A DNA stretch of 64,000 nucleotides from JBKBII01 sp046299415 (lineage in GTDB: Bacteria; Pseudomonadota; Gammaproteobacteria; Ectothiorhodospirales; Ectothiorhodospiraceae): positions 62,001 to 126,000 of the forward strand of contig JBKBII010000004.1 of NCBI GenBank assembly GCA_046299415.1, given 5' to 3'. The translations under genes were made by a program, and so were the position numbers. How positions within the stretch are numbered: position 1 is the first letter of the stretch; every line of letters begins with the position of its first letter. Positions 32,790 to 42,677 of this stretch are shown here, piece by piece. Under the pieces are notes generated by a model. The model made no database searches and had not been told where the DNA came from. It was given only the letters and a program-made list of their open reading frames with translations.

Positions 32790-34264
32790 TGGCGAGTTAC
32801 GAAATGGCCCCGGGAATCGGCCTGTTGATCAATACGGCGTATTTGGCTGCGGCGATCTTGTTCATCGTCGGCCTCAAGCAGATGACGTCACCGACGACCG
32901 CTCGGCGCGGGATCGTTTGGGCGGGCATTGGCATGGTGGTCGCGACGTTAGTGACCTTCGTTCATCCAGAAGTCTCGGGTGCGGTCAACTACGTTTTGAT
33001 CATTCTGGGTATCGGCATTGGTGGCGCGTTGGCGTGGTGGAGCGGCAAGAAGGTCGCGATGACCGATATGCCGCAGATGATCGCGTTGTACAACGGTATG
33101 GGTGGCGGCGCGGCGGCCGGCATCGGGTTGATCTATCTGCTGCAGATGGGTGCCGGTTACGAGGCGATGGCGGCCGCCCGAGATCTTGCGGAACAGCTTG
33201 GCGTCGAACTCGCCAACGCGGATCGCACGTCGACGATCATCGCGGTGGTGGGGACGCTGATCGGTACGGTCGCGTTTTCCGGGTCGCTGGTTGCGTTCGC
33301 CAAGCTGCAGGGCTTGATGAAAAAGACACTGACGTTCCCCGGGCAGCAGTTTGCGAATCTGGCCGTGTTTGCGGTGACTGTGTTGCTCGGTGCCTGGATT
33401 GCGTTGTCGGGTGGCGGCTTCCCGGCCTGGGCGTTGATCGTATTTTTCCTGCTCGCGCTGCTGTTTGGGGTGATGATGACACTCCCGATCGGCGGTGCCG
33501 ACATGCCGGTCGTGATTTCGCTGTACAACGCGTTTACGGGCTTGGCCGTGGGCCTGAAGGGGGTCGTGCTCGATAACCCGGCGTTGATGATCGCGGGTGT
33601 CGTCGTCGGTGCCGCCGGTATGCTGCTGACGCAGTTGATGGCGAAGGCGATGAATCGGCCGATCTCGGGTGTGCTGTTCAGTCAGTTTGGCGCGTCGAGT
33701 GGGGCGGGTGATGGCGATGAGGTCACGGGCTCAATGAAGGAGATCGAGGCCAACGACGCCGGCATTCTGATGGCTTTCGCGTCCAAGGTAATCGTTGTTC
33801 CGGGCTATGGCATGGCCGTGGCTCAGGCGCAGCATAAGGTGTGGGAGTTGACGCAGTTGCTGCATGAGCGTGGTGTGACGGTGAAGTTTGCGATTCATCC
33901 GGTCGCGGGGCGGATGCCGGGCCATATGAACGTGTTGTTGGCCGAGGCCGGCGTGCCCTACGACATCATCTATGACCTTGATGAGATCAATTCGGAGTTC
34001 AAGACTGCGGATGTGGCGGTGGTCATCGGCGCGAACGACGTCGTCAATCCGGTGGCGCGGACAAACCCCGACAGTCCGATCTATGGCATGCCGATTCTCA
34101 ACGCTGATGAGTCCAAGAACGTGATCGTGATCAAGCGCGGCCGTGGCGCGGGCTTCTCGGGTATCGAGAATCATCTGTTCTACGCCGACAACACGCGGAT
34201 GTTGTACGGCGATGGACAGAAGGCGGTGGCTGAGCTGATTTCGGCGGTCAAGTCGCTCGGCTGA
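32789..34264 (+). CDS. pntB: NAD(P) transhydrogenase beta subunit
   Basis: This 491-residue subunit has about eight or nine membrane helices in the first 280 residues (proton channel). A soluble NADP-binding domain III follows, with G-Y-G-M-A-V-A-Q-A-Q near residue 332, the G-A-N-D-V-V-N-P segment near 415 and K-R-G-R-G-A-G-F near 450. It is the last gene of the pnt operon and is followed after 45 bases by a strong terminator. Confidence 0.96.
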   Translation: MASYEMAPGIGLLINTAYLAAAILFIVGLKQMTSPTTARRGIVWAGIGMVVATLVTFVHPEVSGAVNYVLIILGIGIGGALAWWSGKKVAMTDMPQMIALYNGMGGGAAAGIGLIYLLQMGAGYEAMAAARDLAEQLGVELANADRTSTIIAVVGTLIGTVAFSGSLVAFAKLQGLMKKTLTFPGQQFANLAVFAVTVLLGAWIALSGGGFPAWALIVFFLLALLFGVMMTLPIGGADMPVVISLYNAFTGLAVGLKGVVLDNPALMIAGVVVGAAGMLLTQLMAKAMNRPISGVLFSQFGASSGAGDGDEVTGSMKEIEANDAGILMAFASKVIVVPGYGMAVAQAQHKVWELTQLLHERGVTVKFAIHPVAGRMPGHMNVLLAEAGVPYDIIYDLDEINSEFKTADVAVVIGANDVVNPVARTNPDSPIYGMPILNADESKNVIVIKRGRGAGFSGIENHLFYADNTRMLYGDGQKAVAELISAVKSLG

Positions 34265-34308
34265 TTCGCTCGTCTTGTCGCGGCCTGGTGGCTGCGAGCG
34301 CTGAATGA

Positions 34309-34338
34309 AAGCCCGGATGTTGTCATCCGGGCTTTTTT
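34309..34338 (+). terminator. strong rho-independent terminator after pntB
   Basis: The 11-bp stem AAGCCCGGATG / CATCCGGGCTT (34309-34319 and 34324-34334) encloses a TTGT loop and is followed by four further T residues. It ends the pnt operon. Confidence 0.93.
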
Positions 34339-34827
34339 AATGCGGCATTCGCCTTGGGTGTCTGATGGGCGGCGTCGGATGTTTGACTGAAGCTGGCGAT
34401 CAAAAGTCATGGCCGATACAGGCCCGGTCACCGTCTTTGTGTCGTGACTGTGTGTGTCGCCGCTGATTCGGTGTCGACGTCACTGGTGGTCGTCATCGGC
34501 CTGAGCCCGCCGTGACGGTTTGTGATGCCGAGCCTGTGATCTTGGGTCTCTCGTTGCCGGAGCGCCTGATCAAGCACCGTCGAATCAGCCGGCAGTGATC
34601 GCTGGATTGTGGCTCTCAGGAGTGGGCGAAACGCGAAGGCGCCGCCAGTGGGATGATGCGCAAGGCGTTTGGCAGGCAACGGTCGGGACTTTACGAGCCG
34701 TTAGGCAGCAGAGTGCGCACTGCGCAAGTCCGTGCCGTATTCAGCGTTTTCCCGGATGTGTTGGGCTTGCGCGATGGGCCGATGCGGTGCCTGATTGGGC
34801 GTTGATTGCGGTAATGCGGGGGCGGCG
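34339..34827. other. intergenic region between the pnt terminator and the DUF2339 gene
   Basis: About 490 bases without a supported gene. No clear promoter hexamers could be recognised. Confidence 0.4.
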
Positions 34828-37800
34828 ATGGACAGGTGGATGGTGTTGGGCTTCATCGCGCTGTTGCTGACGCTGGGCGCGGTGTTGGGTTGGGTGGCGT
34901 TTGGGCTGGTGCTGGGCGCACGGCGGCGCCTCGCGGCGCTCGAGCACGAATGGCATCGACTGCGCCTCGGCGTTGTGGTGCCGACGGTTTCCACGAGCGG
35001 GTACGAGGCGCGAGGAGCCGGTGATCGGCGTTCCGGCGGGCAGGGTGACGCCGTCGCTGATGAGTCGCCCGTTGGGCAGCGTTCCGCGTCTTCAGTCGCG
35101 ACCGGTGTATCAACCGGCCTACCGCCCGAGTCCTCGACAACGGCTTCGACAGCGGCAAAAGTCGATGCGTCTGAGGCGGGCGCGGTTGAGTCGGTCGATT
35201 CGCATCCGGGCGCTCCGGCTCTGGTCATGCCCAGCGCGGCGACTCGTTCGCGCGCCGTATCCCGTCGTCGAGTCGATGCGACTTTGCAAGGTGGCTGGTG
35301 GTCGGCGTTGCGCAGGCGATGGGTCGAGGCGTTGGCGGCAGCGAGTTTGTTGCTGGCTGCGTTGTGGTCGGCGCGGCTTGCGCTCGAGCAACAGTGGATC
35401 GGGCCGGTAACGCAGGTCGTGATCGGATCGGTGGTGGGTTTTGCGCTGCACGTCGTGGCGCTGCGCGGGCGTGCGCGTATTCCGGAGGCGTCGGTCGCGT
35501 GGGCGGTTTTGGCGGGGGCGGCGAGTGCCCTGTTGTATGGCATGGGGCTGGTGGCGCTGCATTTGCACGCGCTCGTTCCACCGAGCATGACGCTGTTGTG
35601 GCTGGGTATCGTCGCGGTGGCGACCGTCGTGGTCGCCGGACGACATGCGCCTGCGACGCGACTGTGGTTGATCATCCTTGGCCTGATTGGCGGGCACGCC
35701 GCTCCGTTTTGGTTGAGTAGTGACGATGGCTCGGCGCTAATTTTGCTGTATGCCATGGTGTTGACCGTGGTGGGACTGCTGGCTCTGCGCGGACGTTTTG
35801 TCGTTTCGCTTTGGGTGCTGGTGTTGGTCGGCGCAGGGTTCTGGGCCATGGTTGCGTTGTTGGCCGGGATCGACGCCCGAATCGTGCTGCTGTATTCAGC
35901 GGTGCTCGGCGTTTCGTTGTTTGGCGTCCCGGGCGGGTTGTTGTGGACTCGCGCCGCGCTGGCGCGTGGCACGCCGGGACTGTTTGCGTTCTGGTGCGTT
36001 GATCGGGACGACGAGCATCGTTCGAGAGTCGCTACCGGTTCGGCGGGGGACGCGCGGTCGGGAGTGCTCGCAGCGTTGCGCTCCAGTTTGTGGACGCATC
36101 GCTATGCGCATTTGGCGATTGTCGTTTGGCTCGCCGTCGTTGCGTTGAGCGGTGTGGTGGGTATCGACTCGGGTTGGCAGGCACCCGTATCCGCTGGGTC
36201 GGTCGTCACGCTGTGCCTGCCTTTGGTGGTCGCCGCTTGGTGGGCCCTGGGGCACGCGGCGCTGCGCTGGGCGCCGGGTGTGGCGTTCGTGGTGCTGCTC
36301 GGCGTGTTGTGGTGGTGGGGTGGCGTGGTGCTGCCGGTGCGGGTGATGGCGGTGGCAGGGTTGCCGGTACCCGATGGCGGTCCGCTGGATGGCCGCTTTA
36401 TTGATGCCGTGTCTGTGCTTGCGGATGGACTGGGCACGCTCTACCAGACGTTGACTGCGCTGGCGGTTTCGATGCTGGTTATCGGTTTTTTGCTGGCGCT
36501 CAAGGGTCGGCGCGCAGAGGCCGCGGCGATGATCTGGTTGGCACCGCTCGCGGCCTTGGGGGTAGCGTGGGCGGTGACGCCGGCGGAGTCGTGGCCGTGG
36601 TGGGTGTCGGCAGGTCTGCTGGCCTTGGCGCTGGCCATTGCGGGTGGTGCCTGGCATCGGCTGTGGCGTGATGGCAGCGGTGTCTGGGTGATTTTTGCGG
36701 TGTTGGCGGCGCATTTGGCTTATGCGCTCAGTGCTTTGGGTTGGCTGGCGGGTGGGTCGCTGACCGTCGCGCTTGCGGTGTTGGTGCTATCGGCGGTGAG
36801 TTTGTGGCGGCGCTATGCGTTGACGCCGCTCGCTCCCTTGGTGCGCGTGTTGGCTTGGGCGATTGTTCTGCGGCTGGGGTTGACGCCGCTTTTGCCGAGC
36901 GGTGAGTGGCCAGAGACCGCTCTCGAGCTCTGGCCTTACGTGACGACTGCGGCGATGTTGTGGGTGGCAGTGTGGTGGGCTCGACTGGGTTTTCGTGAGT
37001 CGGTGTCTTCGACCGAAACGAGCGACATCGAATCCCGCTCGGTGGCGTCGCGATCATTGGCGGCCGCGCTCGAGGGCGCAGCACTGGTGGCGACGGTTTG
37101 GATGGCGCATCTCGCTTTGCGGTTGGCGCGCCCCGAAATCGATGCTTCGGCTTGGCCCGACGAGCCGGTTGCGGCGTTGTGGGCGGCGGCGTTATGGGCG
37201 GGCCTTGCCTTGGCCTATGCAGTCACGCTTGAGCGAGGTGCGGTCGGTCGAGGCGAGGGGTCGGGCTTGCGACGGTTGTGGGTGGCGGTGTTTTCCGTCG
37301 GCGCGCTGACGTGGGTGGTGTGGGCGCTCGTGCCGCGCAATCCGCTGTTTGATTTTGGCTCGGCCATGGCGCTGGCGGAGGGATACGCCAGCAGTGTGGT
37401 CGCCGTGATCGCGGCTTGGGGGTTGCCGGCTGGACTGGCAGCAGGGCTGATGCTCATTTTGGCGCGGCGGGTCGCGGCGTTTTCGTTGACGCCCCTTGAT
37501 GCTCGCGGCGGGGATTCGGTGGCCCGTGACCCCGGCGTACGCGCAGCCGATGGTGCGAATGGTGTCGATCGCCAAGCCTTGAGCGTTGCTGGGGGTGGTC
37601 GTCGGAATGACGCTGGGGAGGGTACCGCCAGCGATGTTGTCGACCGCGAGGGGTCTGGCGTCAGCGTGTTTGCGGCCGGTCGACCGGATGACCGAGAGGG
37701 CACCGCTCATTCATCGCCGACAAAACGAAGCTCGCGACCGAGCGCTGGGCTTGACCGAGGGTCAACCTCGGGGCTGGATCAGGCGCTGAGATCGGGTTTG

Positions 37801-38187
37801 AACTGGGTACTTGCGCAGTTGCCACTTGGCCAGCGTTTGGCGGCGTATGCGCTGATGGCCAGCGCTGTCGTGATCGTCATTCGTGTGATCTGGCAGGGCG
37901 TCGGCGCGAGCGTGCACATTAGCACGGGCTTCGTCGATGGCGAGTTGTGGAGTTATACCGCGGCAGGTGTCGCGCTGGCGATCGGACTGACGTGGTTGCG
38001 AGGCGGTTCGGCGATGCTTGGGCGCGTCGCTGTGGTCGTGTTGGGGGCGACGGCGCTCAAGGTGTTTTTGATCGACATCTGGTGGCTCGCAGACCTGTGG
38101 AGGGCTGCGTCGGCCATGACGCTTGGTCTGGGCCTGCTCGGTTTTGCGGTTTTGCGCGCGCGACGGCCGATGGTATCGCCGGTTTGA
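34828..38187 (+). CDS. giant DUF2339-type polytopic membrane protein
   Basis: This protein of about 1119 residues has an N-terminal membrane helix and then a charged, Ser/Thr/Ala-rich linker to about residue 160. More than 20 hydrophobic segments make up most of the remainder. A second polar low-complexity linker lies at about residues 890-990, followed by four C-terminal helices with the L-G-A-T-A-L-K-V-F-L-I-D-I-W segment typical of DUF2339 proteins. The function of this family is unknown. I chose the ATG at 34828 just before the first helix; a TTG at 34795 would add eleven residues. The gene converges with cpdA, 64 bases away. Confidence 0.8.
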   Translation: MDRWMVLGFIALLLTLGAVLGWVAFGLVLGARRRLAALEHEWHRLRLGVVVPTVSTSGYEARGAGDRRSGGQGDAVADESPVGQRSASSVATGVSTGLPPESSTTASTAAKVDASEAGAVESVDSHPGAPALVMPSAATRSRAVSRRRVDATLQGGWWSALRRRWVEALAAASLLLAALWSARLALEQQWIGPVTQVVIGSVVGFALHVVALRGRARIPEASVAWAVLAGAASALLYGMGLVALHLHALVPPSMTLLWLGIVAVATVVVAGRHAPATRLWLIILGLIGGHAAPFWLSSDDGSALILLYAMVLTVVGLLALRGRFVVSLWVLVLVGAGFWAMVALLAGIDARIVLLYSAVLGVSLFGVPGGLLWTRAALARGTPGLFAFWCVDRDDEHRSRVATGSAGDARSGVLAALRSSLWTHRYAHLAIVVWLAVVALSGVVGIDSGWQAPVSAGSVVTLCLPLVVAAWWALGHAALRWAPGVAFVVLLGVLWWWGGVVLPVRVMAVAGLPVPDGGPLDGRFIDAVSVLADGLGTLYQTLTALAVSMLVIGFLLALKGRRAEAAAMIWLAPLAALGVAWAVTPAESWPWWVSAGLLALALAIAGGAWHRLWRDGSGVWVIFAVLAAHLAYALSALGWLAGGSLTVALAVLVLSAVSLWRRYALTPLAPLVRVLAWAIVLRLGLTPLLPSGEWPETALELWPYVTTAAMLWVAVWWARLGFRESVSSTETSDIESRSVASRSLAAALEGAALVATVWMAHLALRLARPEIDASAWPDEPVAALWAAALWAGLALAYAVTLERGAVGRGEGSGLRRLWVAVFSVGALTWVVWALVPRNPLFDFGSAMALAEGYASSVVAVIAAWGLPAGLAAGLMLILARRVAAFSLTPLDARGGDSVARDPGVRAADGANGVDRQALSVAGGGRRNDAGEGTASDVVDREGSGVSVFAAGRPDDREGTAHSSPTKRSSRPSAGLDRGSTSGLDQALRSGLNWVLAQLPLGQRLAAYALMASAVVIVIRVIWQGVGASVHISTGFVDGELWSYTAAGVALAIGLTWLRGGSAMLGRVAVVVLGATALKVFLIDIWWLADLWRAASAMTLGLGLLGFAVLRARRPMVSPV

Positions 38188-38251
38188 GCGAGTTGGGGGC
38201 GTAGTCGTTAGCGGACGTCTCGTCGATTGAGCTCGGGATGCAACTCCGCGG

Positions 38252-39079
38252 TTAGTGGTTGTGCGGTGCGTTTTCGGTGGCGTCGAGTCGCTCGACGTCG
38301 GTCGTGAAGCGTCCGTCTGATTGGAGGGTCCACACTCGCCAGCCGGGCGCCGATGTGTCGTCGAGTTGGAACTGGTCGGCTCCGGGCATGAATTGGACCC
38401 AGGTCGATGGCGTGCCGAAGTATTGACCGCGTGGGTCGGCAAAGGCTTGATGGGCGTGGCCAAAACCACAGGCGGAGAACCCTGGCCACCGTTCCAGACG
38501 CCGGCGCAGTCGGTCAGCGTTTTTTAGGCTGATGCGATCCATCCACGGGCTGTCGATCGCGACCGGAGGATGGTGAATGAAGGCGATGCAACGCGCCCGA
38601 TCGCGGTCGGCTTCGGGCAGGGAGTCGAGCAGTATCGATTCGACTCCGTCGATTGTGTCGTCGTTGATGTCGCCATGGACTTGCCCGGGAACGTGCGAGT
38701 CGAGCAGAGCGACTCGCCACAGGGCACCCTCGGCTGGATCGCTGATGCCCGGAGCCCAGACGCCGCGAGTCATCCAACCGTGGCGTTGCCCGGCAGCGTT
38801 CAGGCCGTCGGGGGTGTCGTGATTGCCGGAAATCGCGAGAACGGGTGGGCGGGCTTGCCACGGGGCTTCGATGATGGCGTTCGCAAGTCGGTCGTAGGCT
38901 TCGGCGCTACCGTTGTCGGCCAGATCACCGGTCAGAATCAGTGCGTCGATCACGGGATACCGATTGGCGATCGCCGCGAGCACTTCGCGCAGGGTCGTGT
39001 CGGGACATGTGAGGCCTGGGCGTTGGCCGCCGAGATGATCAGGTAGGTGAATATCCGAGATCTGAATCAGAATCGCCAT
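38252..39079 (-). CDS. cpdA: CpdA-like cyclic-nucleotide phosphodiesterase (metallophosphoesterase)
   Basis: This protein of about 275 residues has the calcineurin-like metallophosphoesterase motifs in order: I-S-D-I-H near residue 9, G-D-L-A-D-N near 50, G-N-H-D near 85, and in the C-terminal half I-H-H-P and G-F-G-H-A-H. CpdA enzymes hydrolyse 3',5'-cAMP; related class III enzymes act on other phosphodiesters, so the substrate is probable, not certain. The ATG at 39079 begins one residue before the first beta-strand and has GAGG upstream. A longer frame to 39214 has no support. Confidence 0.85.
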   Translation of the reverse strand: MAILIQISDIHLPDHLGGQRPGLTCPDTTLREVLAAIANRYPVIDALILTGDLADNGSAEAYDRLANAIIEAPWQARPPVLAISGNHDTPDGLNAAGQRHGWMTRGVWAPGISDPAEGALWRVALLDSHVPGQVHGDINDDTIDGVESILLDSLPEADRDRARCIAFIHHPPVAIDSPWMDRISLKNADRLRRRLERWPGFSACGFGHAHQAFADPRGQYFGTPSTWVQFMPGADQFQLDDTSAPGWRVWTLQSDGRFTTDVERLDATENAPHNH

Positions 39080-39702
39080 GACGGGCCTCGTGTGCTCTGT
39101 CCGCAGGTTTTTTTGCGTCGGTGTTATGTCCATCGAAGCGTCGAAGAATTCGCTGCCCGGGTACATCGTGGCGATGCGCGGCGTTTGATTCCTGGTTAAT
39201 GGTTGGTGATGCATGGTCGCCCCGTTCCGGGCATCTTGGGTTACTTTCCACTCGACACTTTTTTAGCGTTTCGGTTTTCGGGTCGGATTGTCGTTCGTTG
39301 GGTGCGGTCGTGGCCGGATACCATCGCGGCGGGGCCGTTCTGGGGTGGCTCGTCGCTCGATCAGTAAAAAGCACCTAAAGTTGAAAACGTCGATTTTAAT
39401 GGGGTCGGGCGTGGTTCGTTTTCCGCCGTTGTTTGGGGCCGCTGTTTGAGCGTTGTCGGCCAGCTGGATCGAGCTCGCTGCTTCTGACTGGTTCTGGTTG
39501 AGAGAATCGGGGCTGGATCGGTTTGAGGCCTAGCCGAGTCGCGTTTGGGTCGGAACGTTCATGCCCCCTATACTTGGGGGCTGAGTAACGACCGTGGTGA
39601 TCATGGCGGCTGGTTTGCAGCGACGGTATGCAGCCGGCTGCTCAGACGGACTTGGGCGCGGATTTCGGTAGATATCCTCAACGCTAGACCGGGAGACTCA
39701 GC
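39080..39702. other. divergent intergenic region between cpdA and dksA
   Basis: About 620 bases that should contain the promoters of both genes. The dksA promoter candidate is described separately. I see no gene. Confidence 0.45.
39545..39574 (+). promoter_or_regulatory. dksA promoter candidate with inverted repeat around the -10
   Basis: TTGGGT at 39545-39550 and TATACT at 39569-39574 are 18 bases apart. The -10 box is embedded in an inverted repeat, GCCCCC before and GGGGGC after it. The start of dksA lies about 130 bases downstream. Confidence 0.45.
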
Positions 39703-40137
39703 ATGACCGACGGCCAATCGCCTGATTTTGGCGCCATCGACGACAGGTATCGTCCGCAAGCGGACGAGCCGTACATGAATCCGCGCCAGCTCGAATACTT
39801 TCGGCTCAAGCTCCTCGACTGGCGTGAGGCGTTGGTGCGCGATTCGGAGACGACCGTCGAGCAGCTCAAACAGGGCGAGTGGCGGGAGCCCGACCCCAAC
39901 GATCGAGCCAGTCATGAGTCGGATAGCACGGTTGAGCTGCGTACCCGGGAGCGCTATCGCAAATTGATCAGCAAGATCGATCAGGCGTTGGTCCGCATCG
40001 AGCGTGGCGAGTACGGTTATTGCGAGGACACGGGGGAGCCGATCGGAGTTGGGCGGCTCGAGGCACGACCGATCGCGACGTTATCGATTGCGGCTCAGGA
40101 GCGCCATGAGCGCAATGAGCGAATGCGCGGCGACTAG
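39703..40137 (+). CDS. dksA: RNA polymerase-binding transcription factor DksA
   Basis: This 144-residue protein has the DksA layout: a coiled coil (about residues 28-105) with the tip motif DxxDxA as D64-P-N-D67-R-A69, then the C-terminal zinc-finger region with R-L-E-A-R-P. Of the four zinc cysteines of E. coli DksA only the first is kept (C107); the others are T110, S128 and A131, so the fold is probably zinc-free. DksA binds the RNA polymerase secondary channel and works with ppGpp. GGGAGAC precedes the ATG. Confidence 0.95.
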   Translation: MTDGQSPDFGAIDDRYRPQADEPYMNPRQLEYFRLKLLDWREALVRDSETTVEQLKQGEWREPDPNDRASHESDSTVELRTRERYRKLISKIDQALVRIERGEYGYCEDTGEPIGVGRLEARPIATLSIAAQERHERNERMRGD

Positions 40138-40707
40138 GTTACGGTATCGGCTCGGATTTTCAGCAGGGTATGGCGAAACTAGCCCTGGGAGCGGGTGCAG
40201 GGGACGGCGTGTGACTGGCGTGATGAGCGGCAAAATGCAGTTCCGGGGCGGTATTTGTGTTGGCACCTCGATGTGAGCCCCTCGCGCATCACGGATCGGC
40301 ACGATGAAAGAGGTGCGGCGGAGGTGGGGCCTCGAACCGGCCGCGGTGGTCGCGTCGTGGTGGGGTGTGCGGCGCGGTCGAGACGGTGGGCCGATCAAGC
40401 GGCGTTTTCCTTGGTACGGGCCTGTCGGCGGTCTTTAATGCGCCGATGGCCGTTGGCTCGCTGAGCCTTGGCTCTGGTTGAATCCTGCTGCGGGCGGTTG
40501 AGCGGTGGCGAAGGGTGCGTGCCCCGCCGTCGTTGACCTTCGGCGGTTGTGCGCCGGTGATTTTCGGGGCGGTCGCGATACGATAGCGGACCTGCCCAAC
40601 GGTTGGGCGAATCTTTGTTAAACGCGATTTGGGTCGATCACTTCAGTCGATCACGGTAAGACCGGGTAAGAAGCCGGCGTATTGGTGACCGGCCAAGAGG
40701 ATGGTGC
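40138..40707. other. intergenic region between dksA and the dihydrolipoamide dehydrogenase gene
   Basis: About 570 bases without a supported gene or clear terminator. Confidence 0.4.
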
Positions 40708-42501
40708 ATGAGCAAGACGATCAAGGTTCCCGATATTGGTGATTTCAAGGATGTTGAGATCATCGACGTGTTGGTTGCACCGGGCGATGCGATCGCGCCT
40801 GAGGATCCGCTGATCACGCTGGAGTCAGATAAGGCGTCGATCGATATTCCTGCGCCGGAGGCGGGAACGGTCGAGAGGTTGTTGGTCAAGGTCGGTGATC
40901 GAGTGAATCAGGGCGATCCGATTCTTGAGCTGAGCGTTACGGCCGAATCGGGTGGCGCAGGCGATTCGGCATCGGGTCAAGCGGCGTCCGCGACTTCGCC
41001 ATCGTTGGGTTTGGCCGCGTCCGCGCAAACGACGTCCCCGCCGACGCCGCAGCCAGAGCCGGGTGCAACTCGGTCGGCATCCGACGCGGATGTGCAGTGT
41101 CAGGTTCTGGTGCTCGGCGCCGGCCCCGGCGGCTACACAGCGGCGTTTCGTGCCGCCGATCTCGGGCTCGATGTCGTGCTGGTTGAGCGCTACGCATCGC
41201 TCGGTGGGGTGTGCCTGAACGTCGGGTGTATCCCGTCGAAGGCGCTGCTACACGCCGCCGAAGTCAAGGAGGAGGCGGCGCGCTTTGCCGATTTTGGCGT
41301 CGTTTTCGGTGCGCCGCAGATCGAGCTCGACGCCTTGCGTGGCTACAAAGAAAAAATCGTTGGACGTCTGACCGGTGGTTTGAAACAGTTGGCCAAGCAG
41401 CGCCGGGTGCGCGTGCTGACCGGGGTCGGTCGGTTTGCCGACGCCCATCGGCTGACGGTCGAGGCGGAAGACGGCGCGACGCAGACGATCGGCTTCGAAT
41501 ACGCGATCATTGCGGCCGGTAGCCAGGCCGTGAAGTTGCCGGGATTCCCCTGGGAGGATGCCCGCATCATGGATTCGACCGATGCGCTGGCTTTGGCGGA
41601 CATCCCCGAGCGCTTGCTGGTCGTCGGTGGCGGCATCATCGGGCTGGAGATGGCGTCGGTGTACGCGGCGCTCGGCAGTCGCGTGACCATCGTCGAATTG
41701 TCAGGCGAGCTGATGCCGGGCGCGGATCGCGATCTGGTGCGACCGCTGGAAAAGCGTCTGAAAAGACACACCGAGAATATTTTCCTCAACTCGAAGGTGA
41801 CAGGTGCCGAGGCCACCGAGGCGGGGATCGTTTGCCGCTTCGAGGGCGACGCCAAGGGACTTCCCGAAAGTGATACCTTCGAGCGTGTGCTGGTTGCGGT
41901 TGGCCGCAGCCCGAACGGCCGCAATCTCAATGCCGAAGCGGCGGGCGTGGCGGTGACCGAGCGGGGTTTCATCGAAGTCGATAGTCAAATGCGCACCAAC
42001 GTCGCGCACGTTTTCGCGATTGGTGACATCGTCGGTCAGCCGATGCTGGCGCACAAGGCGACGCATGAGGCCAAGGTTGCTGCCGAGGTGATCGCCGGCC
42101 ACAAGGTGCATTTCGATGCCCGAGCGATTCCTTCCGTGGCCTACACCCATCCGGAGGTGGCTTGGGTCGGCGTGACCGAGACCGAGGCCAAACGCGACGG
42201 CATCAAGTTTGAGAAAGGGGTGTTCCCTTGGGCGGCTTCCGGCCGCGCGATTGCGCTGGGCGCCGACGACGGCTTCACGAAGATTCTTTTTGGTGCCGAT
42301 GGGCGGGTGATCGGTGGCGGTATCGTTGGCCCGGCGGCCGGTGATCTGATTGGTGAGATCGGGTTGGCGCTGGAAATGGGGGCTGATGCGCACGACATCG
42401 CGTTGACCGTGCACCCGCACCCGACGCTGGGCGAATCGGTCGGGATGGCGGCGGAGGTGGCGATTGGTGCGATCACCGATATTCTTCCGCCGAAGCGCTG
42501 A
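40708..42501 (+). CDS. lpdA: dihydrolipoamide dehydrogenase with N-terminal lipoyl domain
   Basis: This 597-residue protein starts with a lipoyl domain (residues 1-80) whose lipoyl-lysine is K42 in E-S-D-K-A. An Ala/Pro/Ser/Thr-rich swinging linker (80-128) leads to a complete E3 flavoprotein: FAD motif G-A-G-P-G-G-Y near 138, redox pair C169-L-N-V-G-C174, NAD motif G-G-G-I-I-G-L near 312, and the C-terminal H-P-H-P-T-L active-site histidine. It reoxidises dihydrolipoamide of 2-oxoacid dehydrogenase complexes. Lipoyl-E3 fusions normally follow aceE and aceF, but here no E1 or E2 gene is in the neighbourhood. Confidence 0.95.
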   Translation: MSKTIKVPDIGDFKDVEIIDVLVAPGDAIAPEDPLITLESDKASIDIPAPEAGTVERLLVKVGDRVNQGDPILELSVTAESGGAGDSASGQAASATSPSLGLAASAQTTSPPTPQPEPGATRSASDADVQCQVLVLGAGPGGYTAAFRAADLGLDVVLVERYASLGGVCLNVGCIPSKALLHAAEVKEEAARFADFGVVFGAPQIELDALRGYKEKIVGRLTGGLKQLAKQRRVRVLTGVGRFADAHRLTVEAEDGATQTIGFEYAIIAAGSQAVKLPGFPWEDARIMDSTDALALADIPERLLVVGGGIIGLEMASVYAALGSRVTIVELSGELMPGADRDLVRPLEKRLKRHTENIFLNSKVTGAEATEAGIVCRFEGDAKGLPESDTFERVLVAVGRSPNGRNLNAEAAGVAVTERGFIEVDSQMRTNVAHVFAIGDIVGQPMLAHKATHEAKVAAEVIAGHKVHFDARAIPSVAYTHPEVAWVGVTETEAKRDGIKFEKGVFPWAASGRAIALGADDGFTKILFGADGRVIGGGIVGPAAGDLIGEIGLALEMGADAHDIALTVHPHPTLGESVGMAAEVAIGAITDILPPKR

Positions 42502-42677
42502 TCCGCGCTCCGACGATGTCTGCGGCGCCTGCTGCGATGGTCCGAATGGTTCTCGGGGCCGGGGGTTAGCCAGATGTCTGGAGCGATGCCGGGCCCGCGA
42601 TCCGGCTCGCTGATCAGCTGTGCCTCGGACCCGAGCGGCGATCCGTCGACGGCATCACGGCCTTCGGGAGGGTCGTC

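Noticed and set aside
34701..35972. 423-residue minus-strand open frame
   Set aside because: Thr/Ala/Ser/Pro-rich antisense of the DUF2339 gene, which has clear membrane helices and continues far beyond.
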